Shown here in pieces: positions 8,304-16,300 of a stretch of 29,805 bases of DNA. Every line of letters starts with the position of its first letter. The first letter of the stretch is position 1. The translations under genes were made by a program, and so were the position numbers. The notes below the pieces were generated by a model. The model saw nothing but the letters and a program-made list of their open reading frames with translations, did no database searches and was not told where the DNA came from. Source of the DNA: an uncultured Lacibacter sp. (GTDB taxonomy: Bacteria > Bacteroidota > Bacteroidia > Chitinophagales > Chitinophagaceae); assembly GCF_946479605.1 (NCBI RefSeq), contig NZ_CAMLGT010000014.1, forward strand, positions 1-29,805. The letters run 5' to 3'.

Positions 8304-8702
8304 ATGGATAATGCTATCAGCTGGTTTGAAATACCGGCAACCGACATCGACCGTGCACAAAAATTTTATGAAGCGGTTTTTCAGTTTCAAATGCAGGCAC
8401 TGGATTTCCAGGGAACAAAAATGCGGATGTTCCCCATTGATGATCCCATGAAAGGAATTGGTGGCACACTGGTACAGGAAAGTACCGGCTTTTACAAACC
8501 TTCTGCTACTGACGGTCCGTTGATTTACCTCAACGGCAATCCCGATGTACAGATCTTTCTTGATCGTGTAGAGCCTGCCGGGGGTAAAGTGCTTGTTCCA
8601 AAAACTGTTATTTCTGACGAGTATGGCGATATGGCTGTGTTCTCAGATACAGAAGGCAACCGCATTGCATTGCATAACATACCGGAAAAATACAGACAAT
8701 AA
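8304..8702 (+). CDS. VOC (glyoxalase/bleomycin resistance fold) family protein
   Basis: A 132-residue single-chain VOC protein built from two beta-alpha-beta-beta-beta modules. The N-terminal ISWFEIPATDIDRAQKFYEAVF and the C-terminal AVFSDTEGNRIALHN are the hallmarks. The fold often binds a divalent metal, with ligands such as Glu9 in WFEIPA, and acts on small electrophiles. The substrate cannot be read from sequence. The stop is followed after 6 bp by the next ATG, so the two genes are translated together. Confidence 0.88.
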   Translation: MDNAISWFEIPATDIDRAQKFYEAVFQFQMQALDFQGTKMRMFPIDDPMKGIGGTLVQESTGFYKPSATDGPLIYLNGNPDVQIFLDRVEPAGGKVLVPKTVISDEYGDMAVFSDTEGNRIALHNIPEKYRQ

Positions 8703-8708
8703 TTGTAC

Positions 8709-9194
8709 ATGAACAAGAACAGCATTTCAGCTCTATTGTTGCTCACCGTTTGCAGTTTTGTTACAGAACCAACCGTAGTGAACAGATCCCTAAAAACGTT
8801 TCACTGGTTAAAGGGTTCCTGGCAAATGCAAACAAGGCGGGGTATTATTACAGAAAAATGGGCCGTTGCTAACGACAGCACATTTGCAGGTGAAAGTATC
8901 ATGACCCGTGCAGACGGAACGGAAGTGCCATTGGAAAAGATTGAACTTTCGTACCGCATTGGGCAATACTACTATATACCCACAGTAAAGAATCAGAATG
9001 GGGAGCAACCGGTCAAGTTCAGGATCACTTCGTACAGCGAAACAGGTTTTGTGGCTGAAAACCCGCAGCATGATTTTCCCAAACGCATCAGCTATACATT
9101 GGTTAACGCTGATTCTATTCATGCAGTAATTGATGATGGTGCAACCACACCGGTAAAAAAATCGAACTTCTATTATTCACGTAAAAAAAAATGA
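8709..9194 (+). CDS. DUF6265 family protein with N-terminal signal
   Basis: The open frame begins with TTG at 8703, but the ATG at 8709 is chosen because it begins a proper signal sequence (NSISALLLLTVCSFV). The 161-residue product carries the DUF6265 signature FHWLKGSWQMQ near the start, then an eight-stranded-barrel-like succession of beta stretches and the PQHDFPKRISY motif. It is predicted to be exported, and its function is unknown. A Cys follows the hydrophobic core, but the preceding residues do not make a canonical lipobox. The stop codon overlaps the next start by ATGA. Confidence 0.83.
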   Translation: MNKNSISALLLLTVCSFVTEPTVVNRSLKTFHWLKGSWQMQTRRGIITEKWAVANDSTFAGESIMTRADGTEVPLEKIELSYRIGQYYYIPTVKNQNGEQPVKFRITSYSETGFVAENPQHDFPKRISYTLVNADSIHAVIDDGATTPVKKSNFYYSRKKK

Positions 9195-9700
9195 TCATGT
9201 CTGTAATTGACTGGAGCAGGTTTACTGTACGCATCAGCATTAAAGAAACATCAGCAGAACAAATTTATCATGCATGGGCAACAACAGCCGGTATGGAATA
9301 TTGGTTTCTGCGTTTTGCTGAATACAGCACACCCGATGGAACAGTACGTGGCAATACAGAATTGGCACAACCCGGCGATAACTATCTCTGGCGCTGGCAT
9401 GGCTACAGCGATGATGTAACTGAAACTGGTGAAATACTTGATTGCAACGGAACCGATTTTTTCAAATTCCGTTTTGGCAATGCAGGTAATTGCAGTGTTC
9501 GTATTTATCCCGAGCAGGATGAAATGATGGTGGAACTGCTGCAGGACAATATTCCCCTTGATGAAAAATCAAAACAACAATATCATGTTGGCTGTCATGG
9601 AGGCTGGACTTTTTATCTGGCCAACATGAAATCGATGTTTGAAGGAGGTATTGATCTGCGGAATAAAAATGAACATATCCAGCATGTCATCAATTCATAA
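9191..9700 (+). CDS. SRPBCC/AHSA1-like domain protein
   Basis: A 169-residue protein of the START/Bet v1 (SRPBCC) superfamily. FTVRISIKETSAEQIYHAWATTAGMEYWF is the usual first strand and helix of AHSA1-type domains, and the C-terminal amphipathic helix begins at GWTFYLANMKSMFEGG. The fold makes a hydrophobic ligand pocket. The gene overlaps DUF6265 by ATGA, the mark of translational coupling, and TfoX-N follows after 9 bp. Starts at 9191 and 9197 are both possible; 9191 is kept because of the overlap. Confidence 0.83.
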   Translation: MIMSVIDWSRFTVRISIKETSAEQIYHAWATTAGMEYWFLRFAEYSTPDGTVRGNTELAQPGDNYLWRWHGYSDDVTETGEILDCNGTDFFKFRFGNAGNCSVRIYPEQDEMMVELLQDNIPLDEKSKQQYHVGCHGGWTFYLANMKSMFEGGIDLRNKNEHIQHVINS

Positions 9701-9709
9701 AAACAAACA

Positions 9710-10069
9710 ATGGCTTACGACGAAAAACTGGCACAACGGGTTCGTGATCTTGTAGAACAAACACATACCATTTCAGAAGAGAAAGAAATTTTTAAAGGAT
9801 TGTGTTTTATGGTAGATGATAAAATGTGTGTGGCAGTACACACTGATGAAATAATGGTGCGTATTGATCCTGCACTGGATGAAGAAGTAAAAGAAATGAG
9901 CGGTTGCAAAGCCATGCAAATGAAAGGGAACGACATTAAAGGTTATTACTTCATAAGTGACGATGTACTGAAAACAAAAAAACAACTTGACTACTGGGTG
10001 CAGCTGGCATTAGCGTATAACAAATTTGCAAAATCAAGTAAGAAAAAAACGGCGGCCAAAAAGAAATGA
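9710..10069 (+). CDS. TfoX/Sxy N-terminal domain protein
   Basis: A 119-residue protein consisting of the TfoX_N domain alone. It shows EIFKGLCFMVDDKMCVAVHTDEIMVRI and the C-terminal helix LDYWVQLALAYN, then a lysine/alanine-rich tail (about 105-119) that could bind nucleic acid. In gammaproteobacteria the two-domain TfoX/Sxy regulates competence. Stand-alone N-domains in Bacteroidota have no proven role, and the competence name should not be carried over. It overlaps the DinB gene by ATGA at 10066-10069. Confidence 0.85.
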   Translation: MAYDEKLAQRVRDLVEQTHTISEEKEIFKGLCFMVDDKMCVAVHTDEIMVRIDPALDEEVKEMSGCKAMQMKGNDIKGYYFISDDVLKTKKQLDYWVQLALAYNKFAKSSKKKTAAKKK

Positions 10070-10590
10070 ATTATTCCAAAAATCAGGCAATAGATATACT
10101 GGCACGCACCCCGGCAGTGCTACATACACTTTTACAGGATTTGCCGGATGGCTGGGTCATGAGCAACGAAGGACCTGATTCTTTTTCACCCTACGATGTG
10201 GTGGGGCATCTTATTCACGGAGAGCGAACTGATTGGGTAGTACGGGCAAAACTGATTCTGGAGCACGGCACTGCTATACCCTTTGCGCCATACGACCGTT
10301 TTGCGCAATTTGAAGAAAGCAAAGGCAAAACAATACAGCAGTTGCTTGATGAGTTTAAAACAATACGGGCCGAGAATATGGAATGGCTTCAATCGCTTCA
10401 ACTCACAGAAAATGATCTTGAACGAAAAGGGATACATCCTGTTTTGGGTGAAGTAACCTTGCGGAATCTTTTATCAACCTGGGTGGTGCATGATCTTACA
10501 CATCTTGCACAGATCACAAGGGTAATGGCCAAACAGTATAAAGAAGAAATGGGGCCGTGGCCGGAATTTTTCAGGATACTGAGTTTCTAA
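10066..10590 (+). CDS. DinB-like metal-dependent protein, cytosolic
   Basis: A 174-residue DinB/YfiT-like four-helix bundle. The expected metal ligands are His48 in DVVGHLIHGE and His142 and His146 in WVVHDLTHLAQITRVM, giving the usual three-histidine site. Members include thiol-dependent transferases and many damage-inducible proteins of unknown activity; this is not the DNA polymerase IV called DinB in E. coli. There is no signal peptide. It is the last gene before a 501-bp non-coding gap, so it may end a first transcription unit that starts at 6791. Confidence 0.88.
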   Translation: MNYSKNQAIDILARTPAVLHTLLQDLPDGWVMSNEGPDSFSPYDVVGHLIHGERTDWVVRAKLILEHGTAIPFAPYDRFAQFEESKGKTIQQLLDEFKTIRAENMEWLQSLQLTENDLERKGIHPVLGEVTLRNLLSTWVVHDLTHLAQITRVMAKQYKEEMGPWPEFFRILSF

Positions 10591-10623
10591 AAACAAAAAA
10601 GCTCATCGTAGAAACGATCAGCT
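10591..10623 (-). terminator. Minus-strand-oriented hairpin terminator inside the gap
   Basis: AGCTCATCGT (10600-10609) pairs with ACGATCAGCT (10614-10623) around AGAA, with one mismatch. An A-run (10594-10600) precedes it, which on the minus strand becomes a T-tract directly after the stem. On the plus strand no T-run follows. It is therefore oriented for a minus-strand transcript, although no intact minus-strand gene lies upstream of it. Confidence 0.5.
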
Positions 10624-11091
10624 ATTGTTGGAATTCAGGTTTCAGGGGGAAAAATAGTTTCGCAGAACTGGTTTATCATCATCAGGAACATCCGGAAACT
10701 ATGGCTTCATTGGTACGGATTGGAATGGTTTTCTTACAGGACTTGGTAATGTGTTATAGGGTAAACGACCTTTTAAACGCTGGTTTTGTTGTGGGTTTTG
10801 GGTAAACGGGACGGGCTAAAAACTGGCTTTCAATCAGGAATTGGTTGTTGTTGGCTACAAGGGTAAACAGTTTTTCATCGGGATCAATTCATTTATGCTT
10901 GGTTTTTCGCTGTCTTTATTATCACCGTTGATAGCACAAAGTAACAACAGCGGAGAGCCGGAAAAAATAGAACCTTTGCGTATTAGCTTGTACTTGTTTT
11001 TAGTAGTATTTGTGTAGTAAAAATTCTATAGGCATGGTCGGCGGCTTATTGTAAAACCTTACTTTGTAAATCCAAACAAACCAATATACAG
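10624..11091. other. Gap without an intact gene; possible decayed minus-strand gene
   Basis: No full-length ORF with a credible start is present. On the minus strand, 10855-11025 is open without an ATG at its head and reads as a hydrophobic segment ending LLLLC followed by a polar AINGDNKDSE stretch, like a lipoprotein N-terminus. The next minus-strand frame continues as IDPDEKLFTLVANNNQF before a stop. Changes of frame and stops, plus a minus-oriented terminator at 10591-10623, would fit a degenerated gene. On the plus strand a 65-codon frame (10820-11017) contains NQELVVVGY, recalling SusC plug motifs, but a match this short could be chance. GGGTAAAC occurs three times (10759, 10800, 10861). 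Confidence 0.35.
10759..10868. repeat. Three copies of GGGTAAAC
   Basis: The 8-mer GGGTAAAC starts at 10759, 10800 and 10861, at spacings of 41 and 61 bases, inside the gene-free gap. The spacing is irregular, so it is not a tandem array. The copies may be remnants of a repeat protein-coding sequence or binding sites. Confidence 0.4.
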
Positions 11092-11547
11092 ATGCAATCA
11101 TCAGCAACATCGCCCACAGATTATATTGCCGAAATACCGGAAGAACGGCAGGCAGCGTTTAAAAAACTTCGTGCAGCCATCAAAAAAAACCTTTCGCCCG
11201 GTTTTAAGGAAGCGATGGGTTATGGTATGCTGGGCTATTGTGTGCCGCATTCAAAATACCCGGCAGGTTACCATTGTAACCCCAAAGATCCGTTGCCGTT
11301 TATGAGCATTGCTTCGCAAAAGAATTTTATTGCAGTCTATCACATGGGTATCTATGCCAGCCCTGAATTACTGAAATGGTTTACCGAAGCACATGCAAAA
11401 GCTTCCCCGAAGAAACTAGATATGGGCAAAAGCTGTATCCGTTACAAAAAACCGGAAGACATTCCTATTGACCTAATCGGTGAACTTGCAGGCAAAATGT
11501 CGGCCGATGAATGGATCAGTCTTTATGAAGAAAAACTAAAACGATAA
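11092..11547 (+). CDS. DUF1801 domain protein (second of two)
   Basis: A 151-residue soluble protein. DYIAEIPEERQAAFKKLRAAI and FKEAMGYGMLGYCVPHSKYP are typical of DUF1801, whose YdhG/Fra relatives have been linked to iron handling in some bacteria. It differs clearly from the DUF1801 protein at 7854, so the two are not a recent duplication. The gene starts after the 501-bp gap and may open a second unit; no exact promoter box was found, the nearest being TTACTTTG at 11060-11067 with one mismatch. The YciI-like gene follows after 12 bp. Confidence 0.86.
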   Translation: MQSSATSPTDYIAEIPEERQAAFKKLRAAIKKNLSPGFKEAMGYGMLGYCVPHSKYPAGYHCNPKDPLPFMSIASQKNFIAVYHMGIYASPELLKWFTEAHAKASPKKLDMGKSCIRYKKPEDIPIDLIGELAGKMSADEWISLYEEKLKR

Positions 11548-11559
11548 ATAAACTATACA

Positions 11560-11940
11560 ATGAAACAACTGCTTATCATCTGCTGCTGCTTTTTGGCATT
11601 TCAACTCAGTGCTCAGGAAAAAAAGAAAACGCCTCAATGGCTGGGCATTCTTACCCTTACTGAAAAGTATAAAGAAGAAAAAAACTGGAGCAAGGAAGAT
11701 GAAGCCATTACAGGCGAACATTTTCAACGGTTGGTAAAATTGAAAAATGAAGGAGTAGTGATCCTTGCCGGCCGTACCATGCTGGAATTAAAAGATGCAG
11801 GTATGATGGGGCTGGTGATCTTTTATGCAAAAGATGAAAAAGAAGCACAGCAATTTATGCAGGACGATCCTGCAGTAAAAAATAAGATCATGCTGGCAAA
11901 AGTGGTGCCTTATGCAGTTGCCATAAACAAATGCGAATAG
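11560..11940 (+). CDS. YciI-like protein with signal peptide
   Basis: A 126-residue protein. Residues 1-19 (MKQLLIICCCFLAFQLSAQ) form a convincing Sec signal. The mature part has the YciI/ferredoxin-like fold: EHFQRLVKLKNEGVVILAGR, GLVIFYAKDEKEAQQFM and DDPAV. His54 and Asp103 fall at the positions of the conserved histidine and the DP motif of the family. YciI proteins are normally cytosolic, so export is noteworthy. The reaction is unknown. It lies 12 bp after DUF1801 and 6 bp before the second ankyrin gene, so the three are probably one transcript. Confidence 0.83.
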   Translation: MKQLLIICCCFLAFQLSAQEKKKTPQWLGILTLTEKYKEEKNWSKEDEAITGEHFQRLVKLKNEGVVILAGRTMLELKDAGMMGLVIFYAKDEKEAQQFMQDDPAVKNKIMLAKVVPYAVAINKCE

Positions 11941-11946
11941 TAAATC

Positions 11947-12693
11947 ATGCATGTGCCCGAAGATGATATTATCACATTGATCGAGTTACATGCCGTAGAT
12001 GGCATCCGTAATTGTTTTGTCCATGGGCTTGATGTAAACAGTTTGCACAACAATCAACCGCTTATTTATGAACTGCTGAGTGAGTACACCCGTAGTCCCC
12101 GTTTTAAAGATTGTGTAAAAGCATTTGTGGATGCCGGTTTGCAATTTGCTGACAAAGCATTGCTGGCCGTATTGTTGAATGATCCTGTTTTGCTGGAAAC
12201 AGAAATACAAAAAAATAAAACGATCATTGAACAGAACGTTTCATTTAAAGCAGCCTATACTCCTCTTGAAGAAGCAACGCTGCTGCATGTATGTGCAGAG
12301 TTTAATCATTTGGCTTGTGCAGAGTTACTGGTGAAGCATGGTGCTGATGTAAATGCTGTTGCCGGTACAGATGAATATGGCTTTGGTGCACAAACACCCA
12401 TCTTTCATACGGTGAACCAGAATAATCATCAATCGAAAGAGATGATGCATTTCCTGTTAGAGCAAGGTGCAAGGCTTGATGTAACAGTAAAAGGAATCAT
12501 TTGGGGAAAAGGTTATAGCTGGGAAACATTCATCCCTGCTGTTAACCCCATCAGTTATGCGATGATGGGGTTGCTGCCTCAAATGCACAGGAACGAACAA
12601 ACCATCAATGATGTAATTGCTGTTTTATTAAAGCATCAGTATAATATCACTTATAATTCGCCCAATGTTCCCAATAAGTATCTTCATTCCTAA
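11947..12693 (+). CDS. Ankyrin-repeat protein, cytosolic
   Basis: A 248-residue protein without a signal peptide. The clearest ankyrin unit is ATLLHVCAEFNHLACAELLV with KHGADVNAV behind it (about 113-142), followed by TPIFHTVNQNNHQSKEMMHFLLEQGARLDV (about 151-181). Earlier degenerate units (12-60) begin with IELHAVDGIRNCFVHGLDVN. It is presumably a protein-interaction scaffold with an unknown partner. It starts 6 bp after the YciI-like stop and ends 42 bp before the exported DinB gene. It is the second ankyrin gene of the cluster and differs from the exported one at 7304. Confidence 0.83.
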   Translation: MHVPEDDIITLIELHAVDGIRNCFVHGLDVNSLHNNQPLIYELLSEYTRSPRFKDCVKAFVDAGLQFADKALLAVLLNDPVLLETEIQKNKTIIEQNVSFKAAYTPLEEATLLHVCAEFNHLACAELLVKHGADVNAVAGTDEYGFGAQTPIFHTVNQNNHQSKEMMHFLLEQGARLDVTVKGIIWGKGYSWETFIPAVNPISYAMMGLLPQMHRNEQTINDVIAVLLKHQYNITYNSPNVPNKYLHS

Positions 12694-12735
12694 ACGATTA
12701 CAAAATCAATTCATCACAATAAACCAAACTACAAA

Positions 12736-13269
12736 ATGAAAAAACAACTGTTTCTGCTTGCAATGATGTTCATGGTCGCTGCAGTTGCAAAAGCACAATT
12801 TGCCGATTCTGTTAAAGCACTTTACATCAAAGACTGGGAGCGTTCGAAAGCTTATACCAGAGAATATCTTGAAGCAATGCCGAAAGATAAATACGATTTC
12901 AAGGCACAGGACAGCATCCGGAGCTTTGCACAACAAATGCTGCACCTTGCACAAGGCATTACCGGTTTTATTGCAAATGGTACAGGCGCACAGCGTATTT
13001 CATTCGGGCAAAACCTGGAACAACGTAAAACAGCACAATCGGCCGACTCGGTTATGTATTATGTGATGACCAGTTATGATTATGCCATTGAAAGCATTAA
13101 GAACATGGATGTAAGCAAACTGTTAGAGCCTGCCGGTCGTGGCAACTTTATATTCTCACGGTTTGCGTGGCTCAACAAAGCGTTGGAACACCAGGCGCAT
13201 CATCGTGGACAAACCACTATTTACATCCGCCTGGTTGGTATAAAACCGCCGAATGAAAAATTATTTTAA
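12736..13269 (+). CDS. DinB-like protein with signal peptide
   Basis: A 177-residue protein with a clear Sec signal (1-20, MKKQLFLLAMMFMVAAVAKA). The mature part is a DinB four-helix bundle with likely metal ligands His70 (QQMLHLAQ) and His152 and His156 in LEHQAHHRGQ. The HHRGQ signature is typical of the family. DinB-fold proteins are mostly cytosolic, so this exported one is a counterpart to the cytosolic copy at 10066. It is the last gene of the cluster: a strong terminator begins 24 bp after the stop. Confidence 0.88.
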   Translation: MKKQLFLLAMMFMVAAVAKAQFADSVKALYIKDWERSKAYTREYLEAMPKDKYDFKAQDSIRSFAQQMLHLAQGITGFIANGTGAQRISFGQNLEQRKTAQSADSVMYYVMTSYDYAIESIKNMDVSKLLEPAGRGNFIFSRFAWLNKALEHQAHHRGQTTIYIRLVGIKPPNEKLF

Positions 13270-13292
13270 CGGACTACTGATTTGGACAATGC

Positions 13293-13325
13293 AAAAGTTG
13301 ATCACTCTCATGGTCAACTTTTTTA
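13293..13325 (+). terminator. Rho-independent terminator closing the small-protein cluster
   Basis: AAAAGTTGATCA (13293-13304) pairs with TGGTCAACTTTT (13311-13322), with one G-T wobble, around CTCTCA, and a T-run follows. It ends the transcript of the exported DinB gene. It also shows that the TTG at 13282, upstream of the propeller gene, is not its real start. Confidence 0.85.
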
Positions 13326-13359
13326 TTACCTTTCTTATCCATTTTCAAAACCAACTGTT

Positions 13360-16300
13360 ATGAACGTTTTCAAAATTTTCAGCACTTGTTTGCTGATCGT
13401 TTCAACATTTGCTCTTCATGCACAAAAGAAAACAGCAGCTCCTGCAAAAGAAGCACCGAAAGATTTACTAAACAGCGGATTATTAAACGGTCTCCAATTT
13501 CGCAGTGTAGGCCCCGCCATTACATCAGGTCGTATTGCAGATATTGCAGTAAACCCGAACAACATAAGTGAATACTATGTTGCCTCGGCAGCAGGTGGTG
13601 TGTGGAAAACAAACAATGCAGGTATTACTTATTCTCCAATATTTGATGGCGAAGGTTCTTTTTCGATTGGCTGCGTAGCCATCGATCCCACCAATACCAA
13701 TGTGGTATGGGTTGGTACCGGCGAAAACAATAACCAGCGAGTGGTTGGTTATGGCGATGGCGTGTACAAAAGTGAAGATGGCGGCAAGAGCTGGAAGAAT
13801 GTTGGATTGAAAAATTCGGAACATATTGGTCGTATTGCGATTGATCCGAAAAACAGTGATGTGGTGTATGTGGCAGCGTATGGTCCAGTTTGGAACAGTG
13901 GTGGCGAACGTGGTATTTATAAAACAACCGATGGCGGCAAAACATGGAAACAGGTGCTGAATGTAAGTGAGCATACCGGCTTTAATGAAGTGATGGTTGA
14001 TCCTCGTCACCCCAACATTGTATATGCAGCGGCGCATCAGCGTCAGCGGAAAGTGTTTACATACATTGGCGGCGGACCTGAGTCGGCACTCTATAAAAGT
14101 ACCGATGGCGGTGCAACCTGGAACAAGATGATGAATGGCTTACCCGGTGGTGATATTGGCAGAATCGGTTTGAATTATTCTCCTGTTAATCCGGATGTGT
14201 TGTATTGCGTGGTGGAAGCACCTGAAGGAAAAGGCGGTGTATTTAGAAGTACCGATCGTGGTGCAAGCTGGGAAAAGCAAAGTGGCTATTCTACATCCGG
14301 TAACTACTATCAAAAGATTTATTGCGATCCTAAAGACATCAACAAAGTATTTGTGATCAATGTTTACTTTGGTGTAAGTAAAGATGGCGGTAAAACATTT
14401 TCGATTCTTGGTGAAAAGAACAAGCACATCGATAACCATGTGATCTGGATCAACCCCAATAATACCGACCATTATTTAGTTGGCTGCGATGGTGGTGTGT
14501 ACGAAAGTTTTGATGCAGGCAGCAACTGGGATTTCAAAGCCAATCTGCCGGTAACACAGTTTTACAAAGTAGCAACCGATAATGCATTTCCTTTCTATCA
14601 TATTCATGGCGGTACACAGGATAACTTCAGCATGGGCGGTCCTTCACGTACCTTGAGTGCAAATGGTATTTTCAATTCCGATTGGTATTTCACCAGCTTA
14701 GGTGATGGTTATGAGTCGCAGATCGATCAAACCAATCCCGACATTGTGTATGCCCAGGCACAGTATGGTGCATTAACACGTTACGATAAAAAAAGCGGCG
14801 AGTATTTATTTATTCAGCCACAGGAACCCGAAGGTGAAGCCTATCGTTGGAACTGGGATGCACCTCTGGTGATTTCGAAATACGATAACAAACGGCTTTA
14901 CCATGCAGCCAATAAAGTGTTCCGTACCGATGACCGGGGCAATACCTGGAAAGTGATCAGTCCTGATTTAACAAGACAGATCGACCGCAACAAATTACCG
15001 GTGATGGGTAAAGTGTGGAGCATGGATGCTGTGGCAAAAAATGGCTCAACAGATATTTATGGTAACATCACCACCATCGCTGAATCGAAGTTTGATGAGA
15101 ATACCATTTATGTTGGTACAGATGATGGATTGATCCAGGTTACGACCGATGGCGGTGCCAACTGGATGAAGATCGATAATATTGCCGGTGTACCTGAACG
15201 GACTTACGTAAATCACATCATCACCTCACAGCATGATAAGAATGTAGCATATGTAACATTCAATCATCATCGTTATGGTGATTTCCATCCGTATGTTTAT
15301 AAAACAAGTGATGGCGGTAAAACATGGAACGCCATTACCAACAATTTACCCGAGCGTGGCACATCGTACACCATTGCAGAAGATCATGTAAACAAAGACT
15401 TGTTATTTGTTGGTACTGAGTTTGGTTTGTTTGTGAGTATTGATGGCGGTAATAAGTGGGTGCAGATGAAAGGCAACCTGCCAACGATTGCTGTAAAAGA
15501 TTTAGAAATACAAAAAAGAGAAAACGATCTGATCCTTGCAACTTTCGGTCGTGGTTTTTATGTGCTCGACGATTATACGCCGCTGCGCAATTTAAAACGT
15601 GAAGACCTGGACAAAGAAGCGGTTATCTTCCCGGTAAAAGATGCATGGATGTTTATTGAATCGCAACCGCTGGGTGTAAGAGGCAAAGGTTTCCAGGGCG
15701 AAAGTTTCTTTACCACACCCAATCCGAAAGTTGGGGCAGTGTTTACGTATTATTTGAAAGAAGATATTAAAACCATCAAAGAAAAACGCCGGGCAGCAGA
15801 AGCAGAAAAAATTAAGAAAGGCGAAGCACCAACGTATCCTTCTCCTGATTCACTGCGCTTGGAAGATGAGCAACCTGCACCGCATTTACTGTTTACTGTA
15901 ACAGATGAAGCGGGCAATGTTGTCCGCCGCATCAAAACTCCGGCGAAGAAAGGATTGAAACGCATTGTGTGGGATTTCCGCACAGCACCATTCGGACCAA
16001 TTGACTTTACACCGTTTGATGAATCCTTTGCATTCAGCTCACCCGATCAAGGCTACTTCGCTTTGCCCGGCACATACAAGGTTTCACTCAGCAAATTTGA
16101 AGATGGCGTGTACAGCGATTTAACTGCGCCGCAAACATTCAAAGCAATGGCCTTGAATGCAGCTACACTTCCTGCTACCGATAAAAAAGCACTGGATGAT
16201 TTTTGCAAGAAGATTGCCGAGTTGAGCCGTGTGGTGGCAGCAACTGATCAATACCGTGGCGAGTTAGTGAACAAAGTGCGTTATATGAAACAGGCGCTTA

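Noticed and set aside
8703..8708. TTG start of the DUF6265 gene
   Set aside because: The ATG six bases later starts a normal signal peptide.
9710..10069. TfoX-N protein as evidence for natural competence
   Set aside because: Only the N-terminal domain is present and no competence genes are near; such stand-alone domains occur in small-domain clusters.
10066..10590. DinB-like proteins as translesion DNA polymerases
   Set aside because: They are the metal-binding four-helix DinB/YfiT superfamily, not polymerase IV, despite the shared name.
10557..10805. 82-codon plus-strand ORF overlapping the end of DinB
   Set aside because: It overlaps DinB in another frame, shows no domain or export signal and has stops in the region that follows.
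13282..13359. N-terminal extension of the propeller protein from a TTG
   Set aside because: It would translate through a strong terminator hairpin (13293-13325); the ATG at 13360 begins a good signal peptide.
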